A stretch of DNA of 64,000 nt from Symbiodinium natans (Eukaryota; Sar; Dinophyceae; Suessiales; Symbiodiniaceae), in the NCBI GenBank assembly GCA_905221605.1, contig CAJNDS010001802.1, positions 339,501-403,500 of the forward strand, read 5' to 3'. Below the pieces are notes generated by a model. The model searched no databases and had not been told where the DNA came from. It was given only the letters and a program-made list of their open reading frames with translations. Position numbers and translations under genes: made by a program. Positions 32,901-44,590 of this stretch are shown here, one piece after another; the first letter of the stretch is position 1; every line of letters begins with the position of its first letter.

Positions 32901-35900
32901 CGGGTTTAATTATGGTTTAGGGCTCAAGATTTCGGACTTGGTTCGGATCTGTCATGGCAGGCAGAGTGAGCTGTTTCAAAGGGTTCTAGGGGTTGAGGGT
33001 TGTGTGGTTCGAGTCCTGCCTGGGCCTTTGATGCCAGTTTTTCCTCAAAGCCGGTAGAGCTCCGGACACATCTCAGGCACCTACAACGGCATCTACCCCT
33101 CGAAGCCGGTGTTCTGGAGGGAGTCTGTCCAAGCTTCTTGGCTTTCGACCCCGCCGAGGGTCCAGGGCTGGGGGTTCGAGGGCCCGGTTAGGATTTTTTC
33201 AGGGAGGTGGAGCGACTGTCGGCATCTTGCGAAGGGTTGCTGGTAGCTGACGAGCGGTTGTGGTTCATGCAGGGCTCCGTTGACGGACTCTCAGGGCTCC
33301 TTGGTTTCAAGATCCTTTCATGCTTGAGGGTTTCCATGTTTGGTCTAGGACAGTTTGAGGTGGGCGGTTTCCCCCCTGGTGCGCCTGAAGACATCATGCT
33401 TGGGGTTTGCTATTGGTGTGCTGCCCCGGCACTTGGACACAATTTCCGAAGTGCCCGCAGATTTCTTTTGGATTTCTTTCCGGGTGTCCGCTGATTCCCC
33501 TGTGAGGCTTCTCAATTTCCAGCAATCCTTCATGGGCCCGGGGCCCTTAAGGCCTATCCCGAAACTCCTCTAAGCCCCTAAACCCTCAGGCACCTTGCAG
33601 TAGCCAGCCCACCACTCAATGGGTAACTAGGGATCATATCATCCCTAGGATTAGATACAGAGATCTGAGGCATCTCATTCCTACTTCCCCACTGAGAACG
33701 AATTACGAGCTACCTGACCTCTACTTCCTACAAAAGAACTAGGTACTGGCTCGGTTATAGGGTTCCTCCCAAGTTCTTCCCGAAGCTCCGCACTGCCCTC
33801 GCCCAGTTGGGCAGCTCACCGCGCATTTCCCTGCAGGAGGCGGGTCCGAATGCGGAGGGCAGACCCCCCCGACATCCCCAAATCCCCGAAAAAGTTCAGG
33901 GCTTAGGTGAAATCCTGAGGTTCAGGGTCGTGAGACTTCTCCCTACGAGTGGCTGGAGGGCGATCATTGGACTTCCGTTTCAACACTTCGGCTTTCTCAC
34001 GGGTAAGATTGCTCCTCATGTCAAAGCTTGGCTTGATGGGCTACTGTTCTGGGCCTTTCTTCTTGAATCATCTTCAACCGGCAGACGAGCAGACATGGAG
34101 CCGGTGAGAGGGTTTAGGGTCCAAGGCGCAGAGTTGCATCCATCCTCCTGTGGCCTAAGCCGTCCATTTCCCTAGATTCCCAATTCTGAAGCTCGATGCG
34201 GCCCCAGCTGCACTTGTCTTTTCCGGGGCCATATGTGTTCATTCTTTGCTTAGCCCCCTGTGCTTGCCCTCACCAAACACATCATCAGGCTGGGTTGCTC
34301 ATCGTCGAGGCGGCCATCAAGTGGTGGCCCGGCTAGGGAGATGCATAGGGTTTGGAGATGTTTCGAGTTTAGGCTGTGGAATCTTGGGGGTCGGAGGCTT
34401 CCTGGGGCGCAGGGTGGTTGCTCAGCCGGGGCGTGGAATAGTTGCCTTGCATGTGGTGCGAGGAAGAATTCTTGGGCCGCTCCAGATTCCAGTTTCACCG
34501 AACCAATGATCTTCAGATGATCTTCAGTCTCAACTTCTGATCCTCAACCCTCGACCCCTTCTACTCCCTGGACCCTAAACATTGAAACCGAAACCTCAAA
34601 CACTCTGAACTCCACAAGAGCTGGTCGTCAGAGAGCACGCTGCTCTTCTATGGGGGTAGGGGGTTCGTTTAGTCTAAGCGTTTTGGGGCTTAGGGTTTAG
34701 GGGTGCGTACTCAGATTCCCCGGCCAAGGATTGAGGGCCTAGACGACGATGTCAAGAAGGCCGTGTATGGCCTGTCACCCATGCCGCTGGGCTGAGGAGG
34801 GGCAACTCCTCCATCTGAGCTTAGGTTGGCCTGTCGGAGTTTTGGGGGTAAGGCATAGGTCGAGAGTGCAGACTCGTCGTTTTTTCGATGACCGCTCAGG
34901 AACGAGCCCGCCCACCTGGCTGGATTTCAGATGCTCGCCCGGATCTGTAAGCCGCGGAGGGTCTGAGGGTCCTCAGAATGGAAACCCTAAACGCTAAACC
35001 CTAAACCCTAAACTTTAGGCCCCAAACCCACTTTGCTGAAAGGAACCCCACCTTTGCTCATCCCGACGAAGTGCTGGTGTGGCTGGCGGAAGCCACGGAC
35101 CTCTTCAAGAACTCCAAGTTGCTCGGTGTTCCCTCGAGCCCTAAAACCTAAACCCTAATCCCTAATCCCTAATCCCTAAACCCTAAACCCTCCAATTTGA
35201 GGAACAAAGTGAACAAAATTGCTCTGAGGTTGGTCGACCAGGCTGGGCTTCTTGTGCGTTCGAGTGGGCGAGTTGAGCTGGAGCTCGGCAGAACTCCAAG
35301 TCTCGGGGGCTTGGCTATTTAAAGGATCAGGGGACTTAGTAAGCAGGGATATCATTAGGGCAACTATAGATACAAGTACTTGTAACCCCAAGTAGGTTAC
35401 TTTTCACCCTACTTCGTAAAGCTGTGTTGCTGTGTTGGTGGAACCTTGGAGGAATCTGGAGTGGAGGGTGGGTGACAGTTCTGTAAGTAGGCGTGGATGG
35501 CCTGAATGTGACTACAACGTTACATCCTGGTCAGGGCATGAAGATGTACATGCAGGTCATCGAGAGCCTTTGTTGCACTTGGAAAGTCTTGCAGGTGCTT
35601 TGCAGGTAGGCTGGAGTTCCCAACAGAGCCAGAGTAGGCTTGACGGCGGAACGGCCATCTGTCTGCTGGTGCGGGCCTCTCGTGCTCAAAGTAGGCCTTT
35701 GAACAGGGTGAACAGGGTGCAGCAGCTCGCCAGAGTTTGCTCACAGACGGTTGGCTGACAAGTGATCCGTCCCTTTTGAAGATCCAACAGGTCTTAGTCT
35801 GTATGCGTGGCTCACCTTTGATACCAGTAGAGTGTCTACTGCGAGGCACTGTGGTAGGCCATGCTGTTGCTGTAGGAGATCCAGCATGAGTAAACGAAGC

Positions 35901-36102
35901 TGTGGAAAACAACCAGAAAGGACGGCCTTTCCTGGCGGTTCCTTCAACTCGATGGCAGCTGTGTTGCAATCTGTGTCGAAGCTGTGCTGCTGGATTTCCA
36001 GTAGTACCCGGAGCTTATGGCACACCTGTCTAAGTTCCACTTTTTGTTTGGTCAGCTCTGTCAGCCGTCACGGTAAATCTTCAATGGAAAGATGATGTGG
36101 CT

Positions 36103-36166
<64 letters not shown>

Positions 36167-39100
36167 CGGGGAGTGGAGTGGGGAGTGGGTGGGGGGGGGC
36201 TGTGGAGGGGCTGCACATAGCAAAGCTGGCATAGCATCTCTTGTGCAGGGCGACAGACTTGCCAGACTCAAGACTTCTACAGTGAGGTTCCTTCTTGGTG
36301 GAAGAATACCACGAGCAAAAAGGATCGCGAGACCTGGGCCGGTGCCTTACACAAGAGCCCGCTGCTCCTAAACTCCAAAACTTCTGCCCCAACAAGAAGC
36401 CTAAACTTTAAACCCCTGATCGCTGGTAGCAAAGCCTCAGCCATTCCTTTGCCTGCCTGGCTTTTATTTCTGCGAGAGGCAGTGTTTGACATGCACTGGT
36501 ACACCGCCTGGGGCACGAAGGCTCACGGCGAAGGGGGAGTGGCTTTGACAGGTCGGCATGCCTCTGCGCGTTTTGAGGAACCCCCCACTAGCCACTGTAG
36601 CTTGAAATTAGCCAAATGTCAAAAACCTGGTTCAATTCGATGCTTTCCGGACCTGAGCCCTGAACCCTAAACCAACAGACCTTGAAGCCCAAGGCCTTGA
36701 AGCCCGGTGAAGCCCTCAAAAGGCTGCCCTCCTCCCGGGCGAAGCGGTCCTCTGCAGCCGGCCCTTGGACGAGATTGTGGAGGCCGACTCGCGAAGGGCT
36801 CCGAGAGCAAAGGGCTGAGAACATCTGAAAACCCTCCTTGTGGAGGATAAACCCTAATACGGGGGTTTCCGATATTCAGGGTACCTTACTGGGGTCCTTT
36901 AAAAAAGGAATCCTACTATTTGGGGGACATGTGCGGCAGATGAGGCAGAAGTGCCATCTGCTTGCCACACGAAGCGATGGCGCGTCACTGAGTCAGGTTT
37001 AGCTAGTTCTGCAGGTTCTAAGGGAGTCATACGGTTCTGCAGCTGGCATTTACGCCATAGACTGCAGGTTCTGGGGCCAACAGAGTTGCATCCCAAGGCC
37101 CGTGAATAGGTTAGAGGTCCTCTGAGACTTACACATCGTTGTCAGGCCCCTGTCTTCCCGAGATCCCACCAACAATCTTGGCGCAGGTCTTGACCCCGGG
37201 CATTGTCGGGTTTGCAAAGAGCTTTGAGGCCATGGCGAACTTGGTAGGTTTCTATGCTTGTGCACTTGCTCTGTATCTCCCCTAGCGGCCCTCGCACTTG
37301 CGTGTGGAGAGTGGCGTCACAGATTCGGAGTTTTGCGTCTGGCTGCGCGGGGCGTGTGATAGGGGTCAAGTTGGGTCATGCAACATGTGTGCTTGCCACG
37401 CCCTAGCACCTATCAGTCTCCAAAGCACCCCCCCCCCTCCCCCCCCTCCCCCCCCCCAAATCCTGCTGTCACAGACGCCATCGGACACCCCGAAGTCTGC
37501 TGGCCAGGAAAATTTTGATGGCCAGCGAGCCACTTCCGTACCCCGGCCAAGTCCGCACTCTGCATCTCACCGGTTCTTTGTTTGGGAAACTGGGAGTGTG
37601 TTCAAAGTTCAAGGGTTTTGGGGGTTTTGGGGTTTCAGATTCGGGTGGTTCTCTTGATGAAGGGGAGTGGTGCTCCTCATCTCACATAAACAGCAGGCTG
37701 TTCTGACGGGCGTGAGGATCTTGGACTCTGACCCTTCGACTTCAAAGCTTTGCCTTTGAAGGTTTCAAAGTTTCGGGCCAGAACCTCCCCCAACAAACCC
37801 TCGACGCCTCAACCTCCTGAACCCCAAACTGCAACCCCCCCCCCCTCCTTCCCAAAAAAACAAAAACAAGGCCTAAACCCTATAAACCCTAAGCTAAACC
37901 CTACATTCCCTTTACAAACTTTTACAAACACCCTGCCATGGATGGGATCGCTGCAGGAGTTTTCAGCAAGCACGAACGCAGATGCCCTCGTGGCTCGACT
38001 CGTCCTGGAGTTGGGGGGGTTTAGGGTTTAGGGTTCAGGGTTTAGGTTTTAGGGTTTAGGGTTTAGGGTTTAGGGACTTCGGAGTTTTGGTTCTAAAGGT
38101 CTCTAGGTTTCGCCACGAGCCGAACCCCTGTGCTGTCATTCGGAGGCGCAGTCTTTCAGGGAATTTGTGAAAGTCGAGCTTACCATCCTGAGATGACAGG
38201 CTTCGAGCCGGCATCGCATACTCGCAAGCACATCCTGCTCTGTGCCGAGGTGGCTTGCAGCGACACCGCGATTACCAAGGCCTTCATGCTGAAGCAGGCG
38301 AAGAGTGTCAAGCCCTAAGCGGACAATATTCCAAGGCCAACAAGGCCTGCGCCCAAGTAACGCTCTGAAGCGCATCGAGCTACGGAACTGCCCTCAGACA
38401 CCACAAAGAAGCTACAGTACCCCAAATGCAAATTCCAGTTGAAACAGTTCATTACATCATGTGATCCTCGCAGGTGGAGGTCATGCAGCTCCTTGGCCTA
38501 AGGGAGGTTCTTTTGAATCTGAGAAGGCGAAATCCGAAAGCATCGAGCTCAAGAGCCGCAAGCATTGGGATGTTCCCCCTTATACTAACAGTCCTTCATA
38601 GGGGTTATAATCGAGGGTATTATAGTCCCTATTAAGGAGTAGGGGGATCATCCCAACGCACGCCTCTCAAAAAGGGGCAGTGGGTCACAGGGAACCCCAA
38701 CCCGTTTCAGGGGCGAGTTTTGTATTTCACTTTGGGACAACCGACAGCTGGGAGATCTTGGACTCGATGGTTCTGGGAGGGCAGGCTTCGGCGACGGCGA
38801 TGCTGAGGTGGTTTTGTTACGCTGCGCGCAGCCCCCCGCCCACCCCCTCCGGCTATGAGGTGCTTCCATTGCTGGGACCCCAACTACATTTACATCTCAA
38901 TGCCCCAGATGCGGAGATCTCTAGCCCATCTTTTGTGCGCCCCGTCCTGGCTTCCCGCCCTAACGCTTGCATCCCAGAGCCCTTCACTTTCGCCAACCCA
39001 ACTATCGCGGAATCTGTGGGGTCCCAAACCCCTTCCTCCTGCACACTCAAAGTACGTCTCACACAGGGACATTGGCACGAAACCCAGCACGATTGTCATT

Positions 39101-39654
39101 GGACGGTATCTTGTGCAACGGGGTCGGCATGCGGCCGCCAGCAAGGGCGAACGCGGCTCGAGTGCAGTCACTGCAAACACAGGCGCAGTACTCAACAAAA
39201 CCACGTTGATGAGCTCCTCTTCTGCAGTTCCGCAGCTCAGGGTGTTCATGCTTCTGTCTGTGCCCCCCACGCGGCATCGCGGCGACGTGTCCGTAGCGAG
39301 TCGTTCCACGGGAATCAGCAGCGCGCCTCCGTGTGCCCATGGCACTGCGAATACTTCATGGGTTTGGTGATGCTTGGTGTGATGGTGGGAGTGCCGGCGT
39401 GCACAAAGACGCACGCAAAGTACCCGAGCAACTCCCGCCGACTCCCGCCAACTCTTTTTTTCGTCGGTCCAAAACAAGCAAACCCAAACCCATTGGGAAG
39501 CCTGAACCCGTTGTCGCAGGTCACGACCTATTTTTCACTTTCAAGTCCATGAGCTCAGAATTCAGGAACCACGGGATCAATCCTTACTTCTGGTCCTTGA
39601 AGATGCCCTACGGCCGGGAGGCTCAGACAACAGCAGGGCTTCGAAGTGTGCGGT
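30000..39654 (+). CDS. GH5-type (1,3-beta-glucanase-like) glycoside hydrolase
   Basis: Exons spread over almost 10 kb follow the order of oomycete/algal exo- or endo-glucanases of GH5: 30000-about 30053 (LVKQYGKQFAAEVFMAH); about 30590-30665 (AMKKIGIKVVRIPITWTLF, the G-hN-hRhP-x-W motif); about 30963-31050 (DKKVYGSHDPIKDTVIAAG); 31249-about 31290 (VPDPYYTKDSG); about 31690-31760 (ENISYATIPRSLLEGLF); about 33058-33118 (SSGHISGTYNGIYPSKPVFW, matching GGSS-GTYNG-WP); about 34726-34770 (LDDDVKKAVYGLSPM); about 35046-35128 (NPTFAHPDEVLVWLAEATDL); about 35535-35572 (MKMYMQVIESL); 36479-about 36540 (AVFDMHWYTAWG); 37957-about 38010 (EFSASTNADALVARLVL, with the SEFS-type nucleophile Glu); 38250-about 38297 (VACSDTAITKAFMLKQ); and 39566-about 39620 (NHGINPYFWSLKMPYG). 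The expected acid/base motif PMNEP appears as PMNPT in the simplest splice, so the Glu is unseen. The start, the stop and several exons are uncertain. Confidence 0.78.
31077..31232. repeat. AT-rich island with ATATACYRAT units
   Basis: About 155 bp, strongly A/T-rich, with repeated TATACTAATT, ATATACCGA and TGTACTGATC words and several short inverted repeats. It lies between the VIAAG and VPDPYY exons of the GH5 gene and ends about 17 bp before the latter's acceptor. Confidence 0.85.
32473..32490. repeat. Poly-C run
   Basis: Eighteen C, with a second run of similar length at 32691-32708. Both are intronic in the GH5 gene. Confidence 0.93.
34982..35029. repeat. (CCCTAAA)n tract before an acceptor
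   Basis: Five units, some degenerate, ending about 15 bp before the GH5 exon at 35046. A second tract of the same strand sense follows that exon at 35139-35191, contrary to the general rule seen elsewhere in the window. Confidence 0.9.
36103..36166. repeat. 64-nt pure poly-G run
   Basis: Uninterrupted G, extended by more G-rich sequence to 36215. It lies in the GH5 gene intron before the exon at 36479. Its exact length in the genome may differ from the assembly. Confidence 0.95.
36860..36933. repeat. GGTACC-family element, copy 5 (forward orientation)
   Basis: Reads GGGGGTTTCCGATATTCAGG, then GTACCTTACTGGGGTCCTTT, then GGAATCCTACTATTTGGGGG. It is a clear reverse complement of copies 2 and 3. 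It is truncated before the GTTTACG end. Confidence 0.8.
38019..38074. repeat. (TTTAGGG)n tract after a donor
   Basis: Seven to eight units begin within about 10 bp of the end of the EFSAST exon of the GH5 gene. A CCCTAAA-like stretch precedes that same exon at 37872-37908. Confidence 0.93.
38565..38656. mobile_element. Palindromic TTGGGATG element, copy 1 (92 bp)
   Basis: Starts TTGGGATGTTCCCCCTTATA and then CTAACAGTCCTT. Ends ATTAAGGAGTAGGGGGATCA followed by TCCCAA, the imperfect inverse complement of the start. MITE-like foldback structure without coding capacity. Three more copies are at 59501, 59919 and 63875. Confidence 0.85.
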
Positions 39655-39655
39655 G

Positions 39656-39677
39656 ATTTTTTTTTTTTTTTTTTTTT
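39656..39677. repeat. Poly-T run
   Basis: About 22 T immediately after the TGA (39652-39654) that closes the last recognised GH5 frame. Confidence 0.9.
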
Positions 39678-40103
39678 CGCTGGGCTCTTGGGGCAACCTC
39701 GTGGGTTTTCTGATATTCTGGCACTGCCGGGGGTTTGAGAGTTTGGGTTTGACTTCCTTGGTGGGGTCATGAACCCTGTACCGGAGACCTTGAGAAACCC
39801 CAAACCCCGGGAGGTCCGCATTTCCAGAGTTCAGCTGAGGCCCCGTCTTCGAAGCAGGATGGAGCCTGAAGAAGGCACCAGCTGATACATGGACGACTCC
39901 TTGATGTCATGTCGCGTTGCTTCAAGGTGTCTCACTGTGGTGGGCACATTGGGCACATTCCCTGAAGCAGACGCAGTGAAAGTGGCCTTCAAGCCAGATC
40001 ATAAGCTAATTTTAACGCTACGCGACCCGCCTCGGCCCGGCCCAGCGCATCCGCGTGAGCATGGTGATTCCGCAGCGCCCAAGTCGCTGGATCCCAAGCA
40101 ATA

Positions 40104-40113
40104 AGGGTTGGGT

Positions 40114-40152
<39 letters not shown>

Positions 40153-40156
40153 GGTT
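40104..40156. repeat. (TTGAGGG)n tandem array
   Basis: Seven copies of a one-base variant of the telomere-like unit, nearly perfect, which suggests recent local expansion. Confidence 0.95.
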
Positions 40157-40670
40157 CCGGGTTTATGGTTTAGGGCTCAAGGTTCACGCTTTGGGGTTGA
40201 GGGTTTTTTTGGGTTTAGGGTTCGGCTTGGGGTGATCGTAGGGTTGAGCCAGGCCATTTAAGGTTTAAGGCGACTCTTCGGCAGGGTGGGGGCAACCCCC
40301 CCCACCCCCCCCACCTCCCCCCCCCCTATCCCCCCCCTACCCCCTCCTTTTGTCCCTCCCCCAAAAGCCACATGAGCGGCTGGGCTCGAGGTGCTAATGG
40401 ACGCAACAAGAGGGGCTTGATGTTTGCAGGTGTCGCTTTCGCACACCCAATGGTTCATGACCTAGGGGTGTCGCTTTTCAAGTGTTCCCATCGTTTTACA
40501 GGGTTTTGGGCATTCGTGTCCACTCCTTGCTTAATTGAATGGCTGGGGGTTTTGGCGCTTGCTCACATAAGGTGTTTGTGAAAGGCGGAGTTTTCCTGCT
40601 CCGACGCGCTGGCTTGAGGGCCGGAGGCTCAACTGGTGTGAGCACGGCGAACAGACACCCCCCACACTTT

Positions 40671-41093
40671 CGGACCCCTTTTTTTTGGCCTCAAATGGGT
40701 ACCCCCCCTGGGAAACCGGGGTCCGCAAGCGGACGGTTCGCCAGGACCAGAGGCAGTTGAAGCCCCTCCCAGCAAGCAGGGCCCCCCCCACCCCTCCCCC
40801 ACCCCCCCCACCCACCCCACACCCCCCCCCCACCCACCCCACCCCCAACCCCCCCCCCCCACCCTCCCCCACCCCCCACCCCACCCCCCCCGGTAGGTAG
40901 GGCGGGGGTGGGGGGGTGGGGGGGGGTGGGGGGGGGGTTGTCGGGGGGGGGGGGGGGGGGGTTTGGGGGGGGGGGTTGGGGGGGTAGGCTGCTGGGAAGG
41001 GCTGCAACTGCCTCTGGTCCTGGCGAACCATCCGCTTGCGGACCCTGCTCACCTAGTGGGGGTACCCATTTGAGGCAAAAAAAGGGGTCCGAA
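40671..41093. repeat. Large near-perfect palindrome, about 420 bp
   Basis: The left arm, 40671-40785, contains GGACCCC, T-rich, CCTCAAATGGGTACCCCC, GGTCCGCAAGCGGACGGTTC and GCCAGGACCAGAGGCAGTTG. The right arm, 40987-41093, has their inverse complements in reverse order (CAACTGCCTCTGGTCCTGGC, GAACCATCCGCTTGCGGACC, GGGGGTACCCATTTGAGG, A-rich, GGGGTCC). The centre is a long C-rich stretch (to about 40895) followed by a long G-rich stretch, so the whole unit can fold back on itself. Confidence 0.9.
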
Positions 41094-43334
41094 AAAGGGC
41101 CTTGGATGTGGGGGGAGGATTTGCCTGTTCTGACTTCCTCTTGCACCTTCGGCCCGAGGCCTCGGCGGATATTTCCCGGTGCATATACTCACAGCCAAGA
41201 GCGAGTTCTTGCTTAGACATTCCGCACACCTCCCTGAAACTTAAGACCAAACCTCCAGCCTCCAAGACCCCGAAATCGCAATAACATCGCACCTGGCTGC
41301 CAGATCTACGGGCTGCAAGACACGCCGCGCTTCCCATGCGCTGTGGGAGCAGGCGGCTTTCGGTGTTCTGACTCTGCTGATTTAATCCTTCAAGCGCTAG
41401 AGGGGGGGCCGTTTTGAAGGAGATCCCTGAAGCACGCAGGTGTCAACTTTCCGGCCGGGGATGTCCCTTGCTTCGCCGGGGACTGCTCCTGGGCAAACAG
41501 AGGGCCTCTTTTCTGGACAAGTCCTGAGAAGTCCTGCGCCTCGAATCTGAGGCTGAGTGATGCCTGGAAGTTCTCCAAGGTCTCCCAGGGTTCAGCTTTT
41601 GACTGCTTGCTTTTGGGCGCTGGCGATGTGAAAACTTAAGCCACGTGCTCGCGTTCCATCCTCTCCTGAGCACGCGGCCTCTTTGCACAATGCCCGCGCA
41701 TCTTCTCTGAGTCCCGGTGCCTGCAGACTCCCTGAGGAGCCCCCTGTGTTGTGGGCAAATCCGAAGAGATTCAGCACAACATGGACTCCTGAGAGCATGG
41801 CTTTTCGCCTCCTCTGCTGTGTGCTCCATTTAGGGCACATAGGCGTATACGGAATATTTCTTCTGGGAAGCAAGTAGGTGGTTGAGAAGCATGGCGCAGA
41901 ATGACCCTCAAACTTTGCAGAGCTGCATTTTTTGCGTTGGTGAGACCATTCAGTCGGATGGCAACGCTGGTCGCAGTCTTGCCCATTAGAAAGCGAGTAC
42001 TGCCTCCACCATAGTGGTTTAATGCACCTCGGACTCAAGATTTCCGTGAGGCCGGCAGATCGCAGCAAAAATCTGACTTCGCAGACCGCGGTTTTGTTCT
42101 CGAGCCAACCCTTGTTTTCCTTTTCTGACTCGACTCTGTTGTTGGTGTTTATGACAACTGGTGGTAGCTAGCTATAACCATGCTCATTGCGAGTACTGTC
42201 CCAGCCACAATCGTTTGCCCGTAAGAACCCGGAGATTGAGCCAGGCCTAGCCAGGCCTAGATGTTAAAGCAGTACCTCTGTCTTATCACAAAGCGGTGAG
42301 GCGGACGCAACGCAGGGGCGACCGGGAGTTTGAAAGAACATGCTCATAACCTATGGCTAGCCTGGCCGGACGGGCCAAGTCCTTGATTTGATTCTTCAAC
42401 CACGAACGGCGGGGCCTTTCCCTTCAATCTCCGACTCCCGAAAGCCCAAATCCCGAGCCTTCAGATTTTCTAGCGGCCCCCGAGGCCTGCTTTGGTGGGC
42501 TTGGCGGTTGTGGTCGTCGGCGATGCATGTCCGGGAGAAGGACCCATCGCAGGAAGAGCAAGATTCATGACCAGAGTTCTTTGTATTCGGACAAGTTGCC
42601 AACACTCGAAGGAAACAACCAGTGCACGTGGCAATTTCGGGAGACCACGCAGCACAAAGAAGGGTTTGTGGGGTTCCAGAGATTCGAGAGGCGCTCTCCT
42701 CCCGACACCACGTGCTGCTCCACTCAGCCGTAAGAGCTCTGGGCCAGATGGCGCGGGTGCCCAGCGTTGTGTTGTTTCCGTGTTGTTACACCGTGTAGTG
42801 CTTTAGGGATGTTTGAGGGCCAGGGTTCTTGCATTCATGTGGTAGCGCCGCATGAAGCTAAAGGCAAGCTTCTTGGAAGTGACCTCTCTTAGGACATCAT
42901 TCCGCCTGAGACGATGCGCTCGGAGTATTTTCTACGATGGCGGCTCCAGGCGCTCGTGTGTGGCTGTGCGGAAGCCGTACTAGCTTGTGCTCCACCTCTG
43001 CTGCATGCTGCTGTTGCTGGTGGCTGACTTACGCCACTGGGAACCCTTCGGCACGCTCCTGTCCCAAGATCTGTGACATGTGACATGTCACGGACATGCA
43101 TTCCAAGGATTTTCAGGACCATGGTATTGGGTTGACCCTTCACGGGAGAACAAGACCAAAGCCCCCCAAATGCGAGGTGCAACAGGAGCGGCGGAGCCAC
43201 GTTGAGCGTATGGTCGCGTCGGATGCAGGACACGACGTGCTTGCTCCTGGGTCTGGACAAACGTGACGAAATCCGAAACCATCCTAAGCTCCTCAAACCC
43301 AGCCACCCCTAAACATCAACAAACAAGCAACAAA

Positions 43335-43905
43335 AGATAAAACTAAATAGAAATAGAAATATACATACAAATATAAACATGAAAATAAACATAAACATAA
43401 TTCATAGCACCAGAAACAGCACCAGAAATAGCACCAGACATATCACCAGAAATATCACCAGGAATAGCACCAGGAATCCCCCTCAATTTTTGGCATTTGC
43501 CGGGTGCTATATGTTGTGGGTCTGCTGGTGGGGACTGTTAGTATGGCCGGTCCGGTCCCAAAGCATGAACATGAGCATAAGCATAAACATAAACATAAGC
43601 AGAAGCATAAGCATAAGCATGAGCATAAACACATAAACACAAACATAAACACATAAACACATAAACACAGCAACACATAAACATAAACACAAACAAAAAC
43701 ATTTTCATAAACATAAACATAACCATAAACATAAACATAAACATAAGCATAAGCATAAGCATAAGCATAAGCATAAGCATAAGCATAAGCAGACGCATAA
43801 ACATGAACATAAACATAAACATAAACATAAACATAACCATAATCATAAATATAAATGCAAAAGCAGATATAAACAATATGAGAAATACACAACAAAATAA
43901 AGGAA
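43335..43905. repeat. CATAAR hexanucleotide satellite with a CACCAGAAAT block
   Basis: About 550 bp dominated by ACATAA, GCATAA and ACACAT words. A 12-bp AGCACCAGAAAT tandem block (about 43408-43475) is embedded near the left side, and a non-repetitive spacer lies at 43480-43560. Long minus-strand frames across it (Met/Leu/Phe, Tyr/Val/Ala) are artefacts. Confidence 0.95.
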
Positions 43906-44483
43906 CGACAAATCCCTAAACCTGCCGAACCCTCGACTCGAACCCCACGGTGCAGACCGGCTTCGACGAAACCTGGGCTCGCTAAGCCGGCAAGCCTCAG
44001 CGAAGGAGGGGCGTTTTGGGAGGTTTGGGGTTTTTTTTGGGGGGGTTTTGGGTGGTTTTTGGGGGGGTTTTTTGGGGGGGGGGGGGGGTTGGGGGGTTGG
44101 GGCTTTTGGGGGGTTGCAGTGCTCCACGGCCCTCGCAGGTTTTCAGTTTTGAGGGTGTTTTTAGGTGTTTTTTTTGGGCTGGGTTTTATTTAGGGTTGGA
44201 GGGTTTGTAAGGCTTTTAGGTTTTTAGGCTTTTTGTTGTTCGAGCTCGTACGGTTTTAGGTCTTGTAGGGTTTCAGGTTTTAGAGTTCAGAAAGAAGGTT
44301 TCGAGGTTTAGTGTTTAGGCATTGCGTGTAGGGAGGGGTGCAGGTGCTTGATCACTTGATCACGCAAGCTTAGGAGCATGGCGATTGGAAGGCGCCTGGC
44401 AGGGTTGTGAGTTGAGAGAGTGTTGCCGTCCATTTTTTGCGCCTGTTTCTCACGGCCCTTTGGCGTCAGCACCGCCATATTGA

Positions 44484-44590
44484 GGTATTTCCCAAAAGTG
44501 GGGGCTGCCCCGTTTATACCCCAAATAGAATAGAAGCCCCTTAAAGGGACCCTCCAAAAAGGGTTCCCCTATTTTCGGAAACCACCATTT
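44484..44590. repeat. GGTACC-family element, copy 6 (diverged)
   Basis: Reads TATTTCCCAAAAGTGGGG, then CCCCAAATAGAATAGAAGCC, then AAAAGGGTTCCCCTATTTTC, then GGAAACCACCATT. The order fits the family, but the core is GGTTCCCC rather than GGTACCCC. Confidence 0.6.

Larger units (their letters stand above)
40009..41170. mobile_element. Dispersed element with G/C-rich core, copy 2 (about 1.16 kb, composite)
   Basis: The left end ATTTTAACGCTACGCGACCC at 40009 and the right end GGCCCGAGGCCTCGGCGGAT ending at 41170 match the ends of the copies at 16073 and 51113. Inside are a TTGAGGG array (40104-40156), C-rich tracts (40300-40350) and a 420-bp palindrome (40671-41093). Pairing these two ends as one element is inference. 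Confidence 0.5.

Noticed and set aside
43455-43895. Hydrophobic minus-strand frames in the CATAAR satellite
   Set aside because: Met/Leu/Phe or Tyr/Val/Ala periodicity comes from the hexanucleotide repeat, not from a membrane protein.
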